DNA from: Watersipora subatra
Lineage: Eukaryota > Bryozoa > Gymnolaemata > Cheilostomatida > Watersiporidae
Direction: 5' to 3'
Length of the DNA: 64,000 bases
NCBI RefSeq assembly: GCF_963576615.1
Contig: NC_088717.1
Coordinates: 24,951,344 to 25,015,343, forward strand
The translations under genes and the position numbers were made by a program. Under the pieces are notes generated by a model that did no database searches, was not told the DNA's origin, and saw only the letters and a program-made list of their open reading frames with translations. Below, piece after piece: positions 58,380 to 61,261 of the stretch (the first letter of the stretch is position 1; each line of letters starts with the position of its first letter).

Positions 58380-61261
58380 GAGAGAGTGAGAGAGAGAGGG
58401 AGAGTGTAGAGAGAGTGAGAAAAGAGAGAATCTCTCACTCATATTAAACTAGAACATGGTAATGCTTAAAACTGGAGTTCTACAACATGAACCAGTAAAA
58501 ACGCCGCTAACGATATGATATTGCCAAATACTTTACATTATAAATATACTTTTATAGATTGTAAGATTTTAGGGTAAGTATTTTACAAGTTGAAACCTGC
58601 AGCTGTTTCTTTTTAGAGTGATATATGGCTAGAAAAAAGCCATTAATTTATGGAGGCATGTTACTGGTTTATCATAATTTTCTCGTTGGTAGTGTTTGCT
58701 TTATGTAAAACAAATAGGTATCTGGTCATCCAGTGTGCAAACTAACCTATTATTTTATATTTCATAATACCTGCTGCCAACTTTGTTGCCGTGGCAACTG
58801 ATAAAATTTAAAAATCTTTTGCCTTCAAGTGTGTTCTTCGATGAAACTATTAACCAAGGTTCTCACCCATATTCTTGTTCCTTTTGGAATAGTTTTCTTA
58901 TAAATAATCAAATCAAATGGCAAAGCTAAGGAAACTCCAGAATCTAAAGTCTTTGGTAGCTCTTGACCGTTTCCAATTTGGAACCAGCTGTTGCCTACAA
59001 ATGGATAATAATTTCTGTAGCCTCCAGTTGCAGCAAACCAAAACTAGTACATTATTGGCAAAAGGTGCATTTCATGAAGCTATGAGAACACGATCTGTTC
59101 ATTTGACTACAAATGACAAGTTGCTAATGAAAATTGTTTAATACGAGGTGAAGATATTTATTCCCTGATAGTAATTCAAGAATAGTAAATTTTTACAAGG
59201 TTTACAAGAAAGATAGACTTTTTAATCAAAGACTTATTTAGTTCTCCCTATTACCAGGAGAAACAATAATCTTCTTCAACATGTTGTTGGTTGATAAATC
59301 ATCTCAAAAATGATTTTGTATAGAATTTTAGTAGATTTTATCAAAAGGTATCAGTATTTTTTTTACCTTTTGCAATCATTTTTGATGTTTAAAGTGATCT
59401 GACTGACAAGCAAAATGTTTCAATATTGAAATTAAAAAAACTTGATTTTGGCTAAAATGCTCAGATCAAGCAAAAGTGCGATTATGGCATTTATAGTTGC
59501 AAAGAGACAGACTAGAGACGTGCAACACTTCAATTTGAATGAGTTAACGGATATTAGCTATCACAACGATAACTAATAGTGACGTAACTTTGTACATATT
59601 TATTTTTGAGCAACCAAGTTTTTTTAATGTAAATTATGAAACATCATGGTGGTCAGATCACCTCAAACATCAAAAACACCCGCAATTAATAGAAAAGTAG
59701 CCATACTTTTTGATAAAAACTAGGGCCTACTAAAACTCAGTGTAAGTTTATCTCACATTGGGAATGGATTAAAGTACTTAGTAGTTGGTGAGAGTTGCCT
59801 AAGCAGCTTGTCTTTTGGATGAAAACTGTTGTGTCATGTTAGGAGGCCATTATTTTTGAGTTTCATCAAAAATGACTTTCATTACAAAATTTCTCCATAG
59901 CTTCAATACAACGAAGTTAATCTTTTCTAGCACGATTCAAATTTTGTGGGCAGTCAGGCATACAAATACCTCACGAAATTTGGATTAGTACCAAATGTTC
60001 CATGATGTAAGCAAAAAGGTATTTGTCCCATTCACAATTTGAGATGATTCACTAAAGCACGGTAGCTTGAAAAACTGTTATATCTACTAGTGATAGGGCA
60101 CTAGAAAATTCTTTGACTAATAAATCTCTTTCCGCAAACTTGGTTAAAATTTGCTATTTTTGAGTTACTATCAGGTAAAAAAAATTTTCCCCATTTAGTA
60201 AATACTTTTACTATTGGGAACTTTAACTATATCCTGTTGCTTAAACATTGATTAACTCTCTAGTGTAAAAGTTATTGATGTTCACATTGATTGCTTTAGA
60301 TTTATTGGCTGAAGCATAAACAGTCTGAGAGTTTAAATAATCAAACTCTCAGAATAATCAACATAGTGTAAGCTCGGTGTTTTTCAATAAAATACATACA
60401 TGTGTTTTATATAGAAAAATAGATATATGAGAATATCTGTAATAGTAGTTATATTTGTAAATTTGCAATAAAGACAATCATAGTAATTATAACACTATAA
60501 CTGTTGTGAAAAGTACTACTGCGTTACAATACTATTATTGTGAAAAATATTGCATTACTAATGCTTATTTTGACTGAAGGAAACTGAGAACAAAATAAGT
60601 GAGGCTTATGAAGGTGTTAAGGAATAGATCAGTATGATTTGGTAGCCTAGTCACCTCTCTATCGAATAAAGCTGGATCTTATGGCACTCGTAGCTTGTTA
60701 AAAAGACTGTTATTGTTATCTAAATTTGTGAGTCAGAAGAACTGACCAATGACATAATTATTGATGAGATGTGGTCAATAAGACGAATCAATGTCTAGTT
60801 TTCAACTAGATTTGGTCTAAGCGGTGAACTAGGCGTAAAAGAATGATTATAATGGGGGGTCATTCGAAAATACTAAAAACACTAGTGATGTAACATACAT
60901 TAGACATCAAGGCCATGAGACGACCCAAGCTGAATATGTAAAGTGTGACATTTATGTACTCGCTTAACATAGTTCCCTAGCAATGGTTTTTGAAAAAAGC
61001 CAACAAGTATTTAGTCAGTTTTGCACACAGAGCTCTGTAGACTTTCAGTAATTGTGATAATTGTGCACACAACAACACAAAAAATTACATCTGCGTTTAG
61101 GTTGACTATAAATGTGAAGCGACATGTATTTTGAGATAAAAATAGTAGGTTTCTAATACTTGAAGTGACTAGTCATGATAGAATCACAAGTTAACATAAC
61201 TACCTGCATACGCATACGAGAGAAACGAAAATGTGAAGAGAACCGCCCAAACCCACTTCAT
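218..61261 (-). CDS. mesh: Mesh-like septate junction membrane protein (24 exons, 3' end probably outside the window)
   Basis: I assembled this gene from 24 minus-strand exons: 61261-61204, 59021-58867, 57239-57097, 52683-52497, 52410-52267, 49096-48934, 48257-48139, 44424-44289, 42694-42537, 40607-40444, 39636-39489, 38441-38296, 23760-23654, 21024-20854, 18232-18098, 16259-16086, 15816-15683, 12586-12535, 10334-10203, 9766-9584, 7527-6891, 4045-3934, 2106-1978, 364-218. All introns are GT..AG and every junction keeps the frame (3834 nt, 1278 codons). Approximate domains: signal peptide 1-19, NIDO 20-283, IPT/E-set 284-475, AMOP 476-666, VWD 667-831, sushi 876-936, Thr-rich stalk from 943, membrane helix about 1113-1134, cytoplasmic tail to 1278. 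This order is that of insect Mesh, a single-pass protein of smooth septate junctions in gut epithelium; vertebrate relatives (MUC4, SUSD2) share only parts. Family and architecture are near certain; orthology and junction role are inferred. No stop codon is confirmed. Confidence 0.9.
781..890. repeat. Large inverted repeat
   Basis: The 24-bp arms 807-830 and 858-881 are perfect inverse complements (CTATAGAGACACAAGCTATA inside), with further short AAGCTATA palindromes around and between them. It could form a cruciform or an RNA hairpin within the exon 23-24 intron (365-1977). Confidence 0.8.
1345..1530 (+). repeat. tRNA-derived SINE, partly degraded
   Basis: A box-B-like AGCTCAAATCC at about 1406 is preceded by CTGTCTGCAGACCTGGAGAT and followed by a GACACACGAATGACA segment. 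The same blocks occur at 14915-15050, where the box-A-like TAGTGTAGTGGGTTAG is also present. Confidence 0.65.
1978..2106 (-). CDS. mesh: mesh exon 23: tail with first KSYRVAVD motif
   Basis: It reads [20 protein letters not shown], then a Glu/Ser acidic cluster (SEEESDVTE). Acceptor TTATAG, donor AAA|GTGAGT; 43 codons, phase 0 to 0, so it could be skipped without a frame change. Confidence 0.82.
2107..3933 (-). other. mesh intron between exons 22 and 23
   Basis: It holds a minus-strand tRNA-like SINE at about 3085-3265 and a hairpin AACTCTATTAC/GTAATAGAGTT at 3435-3460. Nothing else was recognised in this AT-rich stretch. Confidence 0.6.
3085..3265 (-). repeat. tRNA-derived SINE
   Basis: On the minus strand, AGCAGTGGCCTAGTGGTCTAG (about 3260-3240) resembles a box A region and GGGGTTCAAATCCC (about 3212-3199) a box B. 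A related copy lies at 46200-46385. This is not a functional tRNA, as no cloverleaf closes. Confidence 0.75.
3934..4045 (-). CDS. mesh: mesh exon 22: acidic cytoplasmic tail
   Basis: It encodes [20 protein letters not shown] and a further Asp/Glu/Val-rich stretch. Acceptor ATTGTAG, donor ACT|GTAAGT; phase 2 in, 0 out. Confidence 0.8.
4937..5668. mobile_element. Non-autonomous pogo/Tigger-like DNA transposon
   Basis: The ends CAGTGGAACTTCGGTTCTCG and GAGAACCGAGGTTCCACTG are inverted repeats of about 20 bp, and TA precedes the left end. No transposase frame remains. The superfamily is inferred from the CAGTGGAAC-type end and the TA target. Confidence 0.75.
5735..6015 (+). mobile_element. Helitron-like fragment, family B
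   Basis: It is about 85% similar by eye to 15240-15449 through CAGTTGTTTGACAAAGTTT, TAAACTACACAAAACACTTC and GTTAAATACAAATTCATTTTC. It breaks off at a diverged TTATTACC-tGGGaaacaCCGG end where the other copy has a hairpin plus CTAG. Confidence 0.55.
6557..6602. repeat. (TA)n microsatellite
   Basis: About 22 TA dinucleotides lie immediately before the tandem array at 6600-6890. Confidence 0.95.
6600..6890 (-). repeat. Tandem array of 5' splice-site-like units
   Basis: Units of about 16-20 bp (plus strand ACATAAAGCTGTGTACTT) read on the minus strand as TGTAAGTACACAGCTTTA. GTACTTAC occurs 12 times, i.e. GTAAGTAC on the mesh strand; the first is the true donor of exon 21. Confidence 0.9.
6891..7527 (-). 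CDS. mesh: mesh exon 21: Thr-rich stalk and membrane helix
   Basis: After VGFPIFDPP comes about 70 residues of Thr/Pro/Ser repeats, a mucin-like O-glycosylation stalk, then a juxtamembrane region with NGTGNGT glycosylation sites and the helix [20 protein letters not shown] (about residues 1114-1133). The basic stop-transfer segment [12 protein letters not shown] sets the C-terminus inside. The donor CCTGT|GTAAGTAC is the first of a tandem array of donor-like sequences. Confidence 0.93.
7833..8699. mobile_element. Non-autonomous TA-target DNA transposon
   Basis: Left end TA|CTGTAAAACCTCAAATTGAATG and right end TTCAAATAGAGGTCTTACGG|TA are imperfect inverted repeats flanked by TA. GTGGCATT blocks repeat near both ends. 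The 96-residue ORF inside (7852-8142) matches no family I know. Confidence 0.7.
8829..8907. ncRNA. Long stem-loop, miRNA-precursor-like shape
   Basis: The arms TCTTGGAACGACCATTCTT and AAGAATGGTTGTTCCAAGA pair with one G-U-type mismatch; with flanking partial pairing the stem reaches about 35 bp around a 9-nt loop. Shape alone cannot separate a pre-miRNA from a remnant of an inverted repeat. Confidence 0.35.
9130..9567. mobile_element. Palindromic MITE family A, copy 2
   Basis: It has the family's left arm (TTTTATTAGAGAGTACTGGT ... TTTTTGATGTTTGAGGTTAT) and right arm (TCATCTCAAACATCAAAAAC ... AATCTTTTGTGTATAGGTTC). It ends about 15 bp downstream of the exon 20 donor. Confidence 0.8.
9584..9766 (-). 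CDS. mesh: mesh exon 20: sushi (CCP) domain
   Basis: A single-exon sushi domain with four cysteines in the order C-(24)-C-(15)-C-(13)-C, starting [13 protein letters not shown], with the usual Gly-Tyr before Cys3 and a Trp (GDW) between Cys3 and Cys4. The exon is flanked by phase-1 introns on both sides, as is common for sushi exons. A MITE terminus lies about 15 bp after the donor. Confidence 0.93.
10203..10334 (-). CDS. mesh: mesh exon 19: VWD to sushi linker
   Basis: The residues [16 protein letters not shown] resemble the 'E-S-L-F-x-Y' element that follows VWD in Mesh and SUSD2-type proteins. Acceptor TTACAG, donor CCAG|GTAGTT. Confidence 0.85.
10335..12534 (-). other. mesh intron between exons 18 and 19
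   Basis: It holds a minus-strand SINE-like segment (about 10485-10640 lies just downstream of exon 19's acceptor side), a LINE relic (10870-11700) and otherwise unrecognised AT-rich DNA. Confidence 0.6.
10870..11700 (-). pseudogene. Non-LTR retrotransposon (LINE) reverse transcriptase relic
   Basis: The 120-codon frame 11699-11337 matches the end of a non-LTR reverse transcriptase: [14 protein letters not shown], then [17 protein letters not shown] and a QK near its end, as in 'K-T-x-x-h-h-F ... K-F-L-G-h-x-h-D-x-x-L-x-W-x-x-H'. A second frame at 11201-10878 is a degraded continuation. No ORF1 or intact catalytic FADD box is present. Confidence 0.75.
12535..12586 (-). CDS. mesh: mesh exon 18: 52-nt exon at VWD end
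   Basis: This is the smallest internal exon and encodes [17 protein letters not shown]. It falls where VWD domains have their 'G-L-h-G' turn. Acceptor ATTTCAG, donor GATG|GTAGGT; both phases fit their neighbours. Confidence 0.75.
12686..12815. repeat. 31-bp tandem repeat, four copies
   Basis: The unit TAAACCTGCTGCGATAAGTA followed by TCAATGTAGCT is repeated four times, the last with a short ACATG insertion. Confidence 0.9.
14905..15060 (+). repeat. tRNA-derived SINE
   Basis: Box A-like TAGTGTAGTGGGTTAG and box B-like GAGTTCAAATAC sit about 35 bp apart, followed by the family tail (GGACAGACGAATGACAGAGA). The 1345-1530 copy shares the tail. Confidence 0.75.
15240..15449 (+). mobile_element. 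Helitron-like 3' end, family B
   Basis: The segment ends with a short hairpin (TACCCaggGGTA) followed by GCACAGCTAG and a host T, the arrangement of a Helitron 3' terminus (hairpin then CTRR, target A/T). The 5' TC end was not found. Confidence 0.5.
15683..15816 (-). CDS. mesh: mesh exon 17: VWD later strands
   Basis: It encodes [20 protein letters not shown] then [20 protein letters not shown], matching the VWD pattern of a Gly, 'h-x-h-x-x' and hydrophobic strands before a Pro. Donor CTG|GTGAGA, phase 0. Confidence 0.85.
16086..16259 (-). CDS. mesh: mesh exon 16: VWD middle
   Basis: It reads [10 protein letters not shown], then [20 protein letters not shown], the central VWD strands (T-x-h-x-x-V-x-V ... 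h-x-V-x-V-D-G). The phase-1 acceptor is AATGCAG at 16260; donor GTAGTT. Confidence 0.85.
16260..18097 (-). other. mesh intron between exons 15 and 16
   Basis: It holds a (TA)n tract at 16987-17032 and a hAT-like MITE at 17239-17613. No exon was recognised. Confidence 0.6.
17239..17613. mobile_element. hAT-like MITE
   Basis: Inverted ends CTGTGGTTCTTAACCCGG and CAGTGGCTCTTAAATTGG (minus strand) are flanked by imperfect 8-bp duplications AGTTATAG and AGTTACCG. An internal 12-bp stem TCTCAGGTTTGG/CCAAACCTGAGA lies at about 17277-17308. An 8-bp target and these ends fit hAT. Confidence 0.72.
18098..18232 (-). CDS. mesh: mesh exon 15: VWD start, without GDPH
   Basis: The residues [17 protein letters not shown] align with the usual VWD opening 'G-D-P-H-h-x-T-h-D-G', but Asp-Pro-His is replaced by Lys-Gly-Asn. 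VHILLKSN and INIQGMFSN follow as expected. Acceptor TTTTAG, donor GTAAGT. Confidence 0.83.
18233..20853 (-). other. mesh intron between exons 14 and 15
   Basis: Most of it is the Gypsy relic (18850-20110). The rest, 20110-20853 and 18233-18850, shows nothing I can name. Confidence 0.6.
18850..20110 (-). pseudogene. Ty3/Gypsy retrotransposon pol relic (integrase)
   Basis: The frame 19631-19167 reads as a Gypsy integrase core: [28 protein letters not shown], a diverged D-N (DFDNVAYF for the usual S-D-N-G-P-x-F) and [14 protein letters not shown]. Further on, [15 protein letters not shown] and RNRQEVWL at about 18930-18850 match the end of pol. Stops and frame changes separate the pieces, and no LTRs were seen. 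It lies in the mesh intron between exons 14 and 15 (18233-20853). Confidence 0.82.
20854..21024 (-). CDS. mesh: mesh exon 14: AMOP to VWD linker
   Basis: It encodes [20 protein letters not shown], then YQYCCLW and [14 protein letters not shown]. This Cys-rich linker is typical of the AMOP-VWD proteins. Acceptor TATAAAG is short of pyrimidines; donor ACTG|GTAGGA. Confidence 0.9.
21757..22266. repeat. (CT)n-rich microsatellite inside Helitron copy 1
   Basis: About 510 bp of CTCTCTCCCTCT-type sequence on the plus strand, with higher-order units such as CCCCTCTCCTCCTCGCTCT repeated. The Arg/Glu and Ser/Leu/Pro ORFs here are artefacts. Confidence 0.95.
22270..22420 (-). pseudogene. Helitron PIF1-like helicase C-terminal relic
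   Basis: The minus strand reads [20 protein letters not shown] then [17 protein letters not shown] before a stop. This is the 'G-Q-L-Y-V-A-x-S-R-h ... K-N-h-V-Y-x-x-V-L' end of Helitron helicases. The rest of Rep-Hel is missing. Confidence 0.85.
23654..23760 (-). CDS. mesh: mesh exon 13: AMOP end
   Basis: It reads [19 protein letters not shown], the conserved closing element 'G-x-x-C-C-Y-x-x-x-G-x-L' of AMOP. Acceptor CTGCAG; donor ATGG|GTATTG is weak but gives the phase needed. Confidence 0.9.
24805..24822 (+). promoter_or_regulatory. Perfect four-unit heat-shock element
   Basis: The bases TTCtaGAAgcTTCcaGAA fit the HSF consensus of alternating TTC and GAA pentamer cores with two-base spacing, with no mismatch in four units. 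It lies 13 bp upstream of the TATA box of the cGLR gene. Confidence 0.85.
24836..24871 (+). promoter_or_regulatory. cGLR core promoter: TATA box and initiator
   Basis: TATATATG starts at 24836 and the initiator TCAGTT lies at 24866-24871. With A24868 as +1, the TATA box begins at -32, the heat-shock element at -63, and the leader is 36 nt. This is the classic spacing for TATA-Inr promoters. Confidence 0.8.
24904..24985 (+). CDS. cGLR exon 1
   Basis: It encodes [20 protein letters not shown] and seven more residues. The upstream TTG at 24877 is in frame but is not a likely start; the ATG at 24904 lies 36 nt after the predicted initiator. Donor AGAG|GTATAA, phase 1. Confidence 0.83.
24904..37778 (+). 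CDS. cGAS/Mab-21-like nucleotidyltransferase (cGAS-like receptor candidate), nested gene
   Basis: Six exons, 24904-24985, 28797-29077, 31230-31460, 32015-32159, 36912-37048 and 37614-37778, join in frame to 1041 nt (346 residues plus TAA). All introns are GT..AG. The N-lobe carries GS at 51-52 and [10 protein letters not shown] at 61-70 (metal ligands D64 and D66); HGPAITLDL at 153-161 and QVDIVP at 169-174 give the third acid, D171. The C-lobe has the family's S-Y-x-x-K-T (MPSYVAKT) and a final N-P-x-x-N-h-h element. cGAS, cGAS-like receptors and Mab-21 share this fold; active members make cyclic dinucleotides on sensing nucleic acid. The intact triad predicts activity, while Mab-21 itself is usually inactive. 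The protein has no cysteine, so no zinc thumb. Ligand and product are unknown. OAS is less likely because the C-lobe is Mab-21-like. Confidence 0.88.
25215..25400. repeat. 44-bp tandem repeat, four copies
   Basis: The unit runs TTCATACATTTCATCACCTG CTCATCTCTAGCTGTAAGTA ATAA, four times, in cGLR intron 1 about 230 bp after exon 1. Each unit carries TGTAAGTA, again a donor-like word, here on the cGLR strand. Confidence 0.9.
26695..26840 (+). repeat. tRNA-derived SINE
   Basis: GGTGTAGTGGTTAGTGTTC resembles a box A region and GAGTTTAAACCC a box B; the tail includes GTTCTTATTATAGTAA, also seen near 56445. Confidence 0.75.
28150..28560. repeat. Direct duplication of about 110 bp
   Basis: 28165-28275 and 28420-28535 share TATATTAACAA, AATATCAGTGCATT, TAATATTGGCCAA and ATTGCATTTCTCCTATTGCA in the same order. 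It lies just upstream of cGLR exon 2. Confidence 0.8.
28797..29077 (+). CDS. cGLR exon 2: catalytic GS and DxD
   Basis: This exon holds the N-terminal helix ([14 protein letters not shown]), the GSQYEG nucleotide-binding turn and the SDFDVMID metal site. Acceptor TTTGTTTAG at 28796; donor AAGCAG|GTGCTT, phase 0. Confidence 0.93.
29430..29575. repeat. 31-bp tandem repeat, five copies
   Basis: The unit is AATATTCAAACAGCCAATAG GAAGTCATACT, in cGLR intron 2. Each unit holds the word CCAAT. Confidence 0.92.
31230..31460 (+). CDS. cGLR exon 3: third catalytic aspartate
   Basis: It contains HGPAITLDL and the third Asp in TQVDIVPTV. Acceptor TTGGTAG; a second acceptor six bases on (TACAG at 31235) is also in frame and would drop two residues. 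Donor GCA|GTTAGT. Confidence 0.92.
31665..31870. repeat. Degenerate tandem repeat of about 80 bp
   Basis: Blocks such as CACCAGATGCTGTGGCC and ACTATCTAGCAGCCTTG recur two to three times with drift in cGLR intron 3. Confidence 0.55.
32015..32159 (+). CDS. cGLR exon 4: start of C-lobe
   Basis: It reads [20 protein letters not shown], matching the Trp-x-x-Ser...Glu helix that opens the Mab-21 C-lobe, then [15 protein letters not shown]. Acceptor GTTTTAG, donor CTAC|GTGAGT, phase 1. Confidence 0.88.
33359..33482 (+). pseudogene. Helitron PIF1-like helicase C-terminal relic, copy 2
   Basis: The plus strand reads [20 protein letters not shown] then [12 protein letters not shown], nearly identical to the relic at 22270-22420, and ends at a stop after VLR. 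Upstream helicase motifs are absent. Confidence 0.85.
34285..34620. repeat. GC-rich minisatellite in the Helitron
   Basis: Units built on GCGAGGCGATTGATT and GCGAGTGCGAGGCGATTGATT repeat about 18 times. The composition is unlike anything else nearby. Its Arg/Leu/Ile/Ala ORF is a by-product of the repeat. Confidence 0.9.
36100..36185 (-). repeat. tRNA-like SINE fragment
   Basis: On the minus strand TGGCTCAGTTGGTAGGATG resembles a box A and GAGTTTGAATCC a box B. No intact cloverleaf was found. Confidence 0.6.
36791..36920 (+). repeat. Tandem 3' splice-site repeat at cGLR exon 5
   Basis: The block TATTATTAGAAAGCATGCC occurs four times, with AG at 36799, 36835, 36872 and 36911 (spacing 36, 37, 39). 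The last is the exon 5 acceptor. Confidence 0.92.
36912..37048 (+). CDS. cGLR exon 5: SYxxKT segment
   Basis: It encodes [20 protein letters not shown] and ends [10 protein letters not shown] before donor GTAATA. The acceptor TATTATTAG is the last of four near-identical copies; using the third (36872) adds 13 in-frame residues. Confidence 0.88.
37614..37778 (+). CDS. cGLR exon 6: C-terminus and stop
   Basis: It reads [20 protein letters not shown] and ends TTEPKK before TAA at 37776. Acceptor TTTGGTAG, phase 0. The N-P-x-x-N element corresponds to the closing P-x-x-N-L of Mab-21 proteins. Confidence 0.88.
   Translation, partial: ELYQGLDRGDMRNPHNPAMNVLSKTTAADRQEWKQQIGADGKGLVNLATTEPKK
38178..38183 (+). 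terminator. cGLR polyadenylation signal candidate
   Basis: AATAAA occurs 400 bp after the cGLR stop and only 113 bp before the edge of mesh exon 12 (38296). Cleavage would fall just short of, or near, the antisense exon. Confidence 0.5.
38296..38441 (-). CDS. mesh: mesh exon 12: AMOP middle
   Basis: The residues [12 protein letters not shown] follow directly on exon 11, as in the AMOP 'L-x-x-C-P-C' motif, then [20 protein letters not shown]. Its donor opens the 14.5 kb intron that holds the cGLR gene. Confidence 0.93.
39489..39636 (-). CDS. mesh: mesh exon 11: AMOP domain start
   Basis: It carries [20 protein letters not shown], the AMOP signature 'C-x-x-W-x-x-x-D-x-x-x-x-x-W-L-x-x-L'. AMOP is an extracellular domain of adhesion proteins such as MUC4 and Mesh. 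Donor GAG|GTACGT. Confidence 0.93.
40206..40320. repeat. (TA)n microsatellite with GTATATATAC interruptions
   Basis: Nearly pure TA over 115 bp. ORFs of alternating Ile/Tyr on both strands come from it. Confidence 0.95.
40444..40607 (-). CDS. mesh: mesh exon 10: linker before AMOP
   Basis: It encodes [20 protein letters not shown], then a two-Cys element (LNCQDRC). Acceptor ATTGCAG; donor TGG|GTCAGT was chosen because it ends in the phase 2 needed by exon 11. A dinucleotide (TA)n tract lies about 180 bp into the following intron. Confidence 0.83.
40608..42536 (-). other. mesh intron between exons 9 and 10
   Basis: It holds a family A MITE at 41191-41640. The rest is unrecognised AT-rich sequence. 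Confidence 0.55.
41191..41640. mobile_element. Palindromic MITE family A, copy 3
   Basis: Left arm ATTTTATCTGAAAGTATCGG with TTTTTATGTCTGACGAGATC, right arm GACAATCAGATCACC and ATGATACTTTCTGAATAAC; the ends TAAATTTACACAT and ATGTATAAGTTAATTTTTAA are inverted. Confidence 0.8.
42537..42694 (-). CDS. mesh: mesh exon 9: E-set to AMOP linker
   Basis: The reading [20 protein letters not shown] continues with LEMRWEP, a beta-sandwich-like linker. Acceptor GCTACAG, donor TCA|GTAAGC. Confidence 0.87.
42695..44288 (-). other. mesh intron between exons 8 and 9
   Basis: It holds two minus-strand SINE-like fragments (about 42840-42910 and 43025-43085), a repeat end shared with 56.4 and 61.8 kb (43540-43720) and a (TA)n-rich stretch (43740-43925). 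Confidence 0.6.
43540..43720 (+). repeat. SINE-like family C copy
   Basis: ACTAGTATGCTGGCAGT, CATGCGTAATAACTATGTGTA and CAATTATTCTGCAATGC with GTTGAGCTAAGATCTTGAGG recur at 56430-56610, 61785-61905 and 61910-62010. The last part is tRNA-like. Confidence 0.65.
44289..44424 (-). CDS. mesh: mesh exon 8: E-set second half
   Basis: It reads [20 protein letters not shown] then [12 protein letters not shown], the E-set pattern with 'h-C-x-x-P' and a following 'h-x-h-D-G'. Acceptor GTTGCAG, donor ACAT|GTAAGG, phase 0 in, phase 1 out. Confidence 0.9.
44572..44744. repeat. (CT)n microsatellite
   Basis: CTCTCTCCTCACTCTCTCTCC-type units grading into CTCTCTCCC and CTCCC repeats. Confidence 0.95.
46200..46385 (-). 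repeat. tRNA-derived SINE
   Basis: On the minus strand GAGCCGCCATGGCCTAGAGG and TTGAGGTTCAACT match the box A and box B regions of the copy at 3085-3265; CTGGACTCAGACATGTCTGG also matches that copy. Confidence 0.7.
48139..48257 (-). CDS. mesh: mesh exon 7: IPT/TIG domain start
   Basis: The residues [19 protein letters not shown] match the IPT/TIG opening 'h-x-P-x-x-G-p-x-x-G-G-x-x-h-x-I'. This corresponds to the Ig-like E-set domain described in Mesh. Donor CAG|GTACTA is weak; the frame supports it. Confidence 0.88.
48934..49096 (-). CDS. mesh: mesh exon 6: NIDO end
   Basis: It begins [14 protein letters not shown], the Gly-rich close of NIDO, and ends HGCVSRRP before donor GTAATA. Acceptor TTGTAG, phase 0 in, phase 1 out. 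Confidence 0.9.
49245..49850. repeat. Degenerate 10-bp satellite
   Basis: Units of the type GATACAACGC and AATGCAATAC repeat with a 10-bp period; 49740-49800 is five nearly perfect ACGCGATACA units. Confidence 0.88.
50410..50788. mobile_element. PIF/Harbinger-like MITE, GC-rich
   Basis: The inverted ends GCCTGGTTCCCATATACG and CGTATATGGGAACCAGGC match perfectly over 18 bp. TAA occurs on both sides (50407-50409 and 50789-50791), a 3-bp target typical of PIF/Harbinger. The interior is rich in CGGCGGTGC, unlike the AT-rich surroundings. Confidence 0.82.
51735..52260. mobile_element. Palindromic MITE family A, copy 4, abutting the exon 5 donor
   Basis: The ends TTAAAAATGAACT and AGTTCATTTTTAA are inverted and the arms stay complementary over about 150 bp. 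The centre is a hairpin with arms AACTGCAAAGAGATGGCAGA and its complement near 52052-52077. The right end (52260) touches the six-base donor GTAAGT (52266-52261). Confidence 0.88.
52267..52410 (-). CDS. mesh: mesh exon 5: NIDO C-terminal half
   Basis: It encodes [19 protein letters not shown] followed by [10 protein letters not shown], the strongly conserved NIDO signature 'N-T-F-Q-h-h-h-x-T-D-G-x-x-T-Y-h-h-F-N-Y'. It is 48 codons, phase 0 to 0. The donor CAG|GTAAGT is followed directly by the end of a MITE (51735-52260). Confidence 0.95.
52497..52683 (-). CDS. mesh: mesh exon 4: NIDO middle
   Basis: The residues read [17 protein letters not shown] and later [13 protein letters not shown]. 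This is the NIDO segment in which 'a-v-x-W' precedes the central strands. Acceptor TTTGACAG, donor CCA|GTTAGT. The intron to exon 5 is only 86 bp, the shortest in the gene. Confidence 0.9.
52765..53212. mobile_element. Palindromic MITE family A, copy 5
   Basis: Left arm TTATCAAAAAGTACTGGCAT and right arm CATCAAAAACAATCGCCACT ... TTCTGATAAGATTTTCTAAC; the central TTATAATGACTACTGTTGCAAAG matches copy 6. Confidence 0.8.
54548..55068. repeat. 30-bp satellite, about 17 copies
   Basis: The unit CTTTATAAAATATAGCCGGG CACTATAATA is repeated head to tail almost without change; the last four units alternate between TATAGCCGGG and TATACCCGGG with TATATAATA. It has no spacers, so it is not a CRISPR array. 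Confidence 0.97.
56430..56610 (+). repeat. SINE-like family C copy
   Basis: GAGAGATCATCGTGTGTAATAACTATGTGTACAATTATT-type sequence (in pieces) followed by GGTGGTTGAGTGAGACAGA, related to 43540-43720 and 61785-62010. Confidence 0.65.
57097..57239 (-). CDS. mesh: mesh exon 3: NIDO core
   Basis: The exon opens with [10 protein letters not shown], the hallmark 'h-S-x-N-G-x-I' strand of NIDO, and continues through FPLAD and FKARM to PDEYL. Acceptor TTTACAG, donor CCT|GTAAGT, phase 0 in and phase 2 out. Confidence 0.9.
57240..58866 (-). other. mesh intron between exons 2 and 3
   Basis: It is dominated by a GA-type microsatellite (57548-58437). Confidence 0.8.
57548..58437. repeat. (GA)n-type microsatellite, 0.9 kb
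   Basis: GTGAGAGA units grade into GAGACAGAAAGA and GAGAGAAAGA, with a short GTGTGTGCGTGCGTGCGCGT stretch near 58310. On the mesh strand it is a 0.9 kb pyrimidine tract (TCTCTCAC). The Ser/Leu/His ORFs are artefacts. Confidence 0.96.
58867..59021 (-). CDS. mesh: mesh exon 2: start of NIDO domain
   Basis: The reading begins [10 protein letters not shown], the Y-x-x-Y-P-F start seen in NIDO domains, and ends KGTRIW before the donor GTGAGA. The acceptor GGAG|GC was chosen because it is the one that matches phase 1 of exon 1; a nearby TACAG would shift the frame. The acceptor is the least certain part. Confidence 0.8.
59022..61203 (-). other. mesh intron 1
   Basis: It holds a family A MITE (59301-59755). 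I see nothing else to name in 59760-61203. Confidence 0.6.
59301..59755. mobile_element. Palindromic MITE family A, copy 6
   Basis: Left arm GATTTTATCAAAAGGTATCA with TTTTGATGTTTAAAGTGATC, centre CAGATCAAGCAAAAGTGCGA, right arm CAGATCACCTCAAACATC and ACTTTTTGATAAAAAC. Confidence 0.82.
61204..61261 (-). CDS. mesh: mesh exon 1: signal peptide
   Basis: It encodes [19 protein letters not shown] plus one base of the next codon, a typical secretory signal peptide with an Ala-x-Ala cleavage site. The donor is GCAG|GTAGTT, phase 1. This ATG was chosen because it opens the signal peptide and lies about 41 bp downstream of a TATA box. Confidence 0.88.

Noticed and set aside
57460-58442. Ser/Leu/His-rich ORFs of up to 321 codons
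   Set aside because: They come from a GA microsatellite and open in several frames at once.
58917-59141. Plus-strand 74-codon ORF
   Set aside because: The minus strand here is mesh exon 2 with a clear NIDO match and fitting splice phase.
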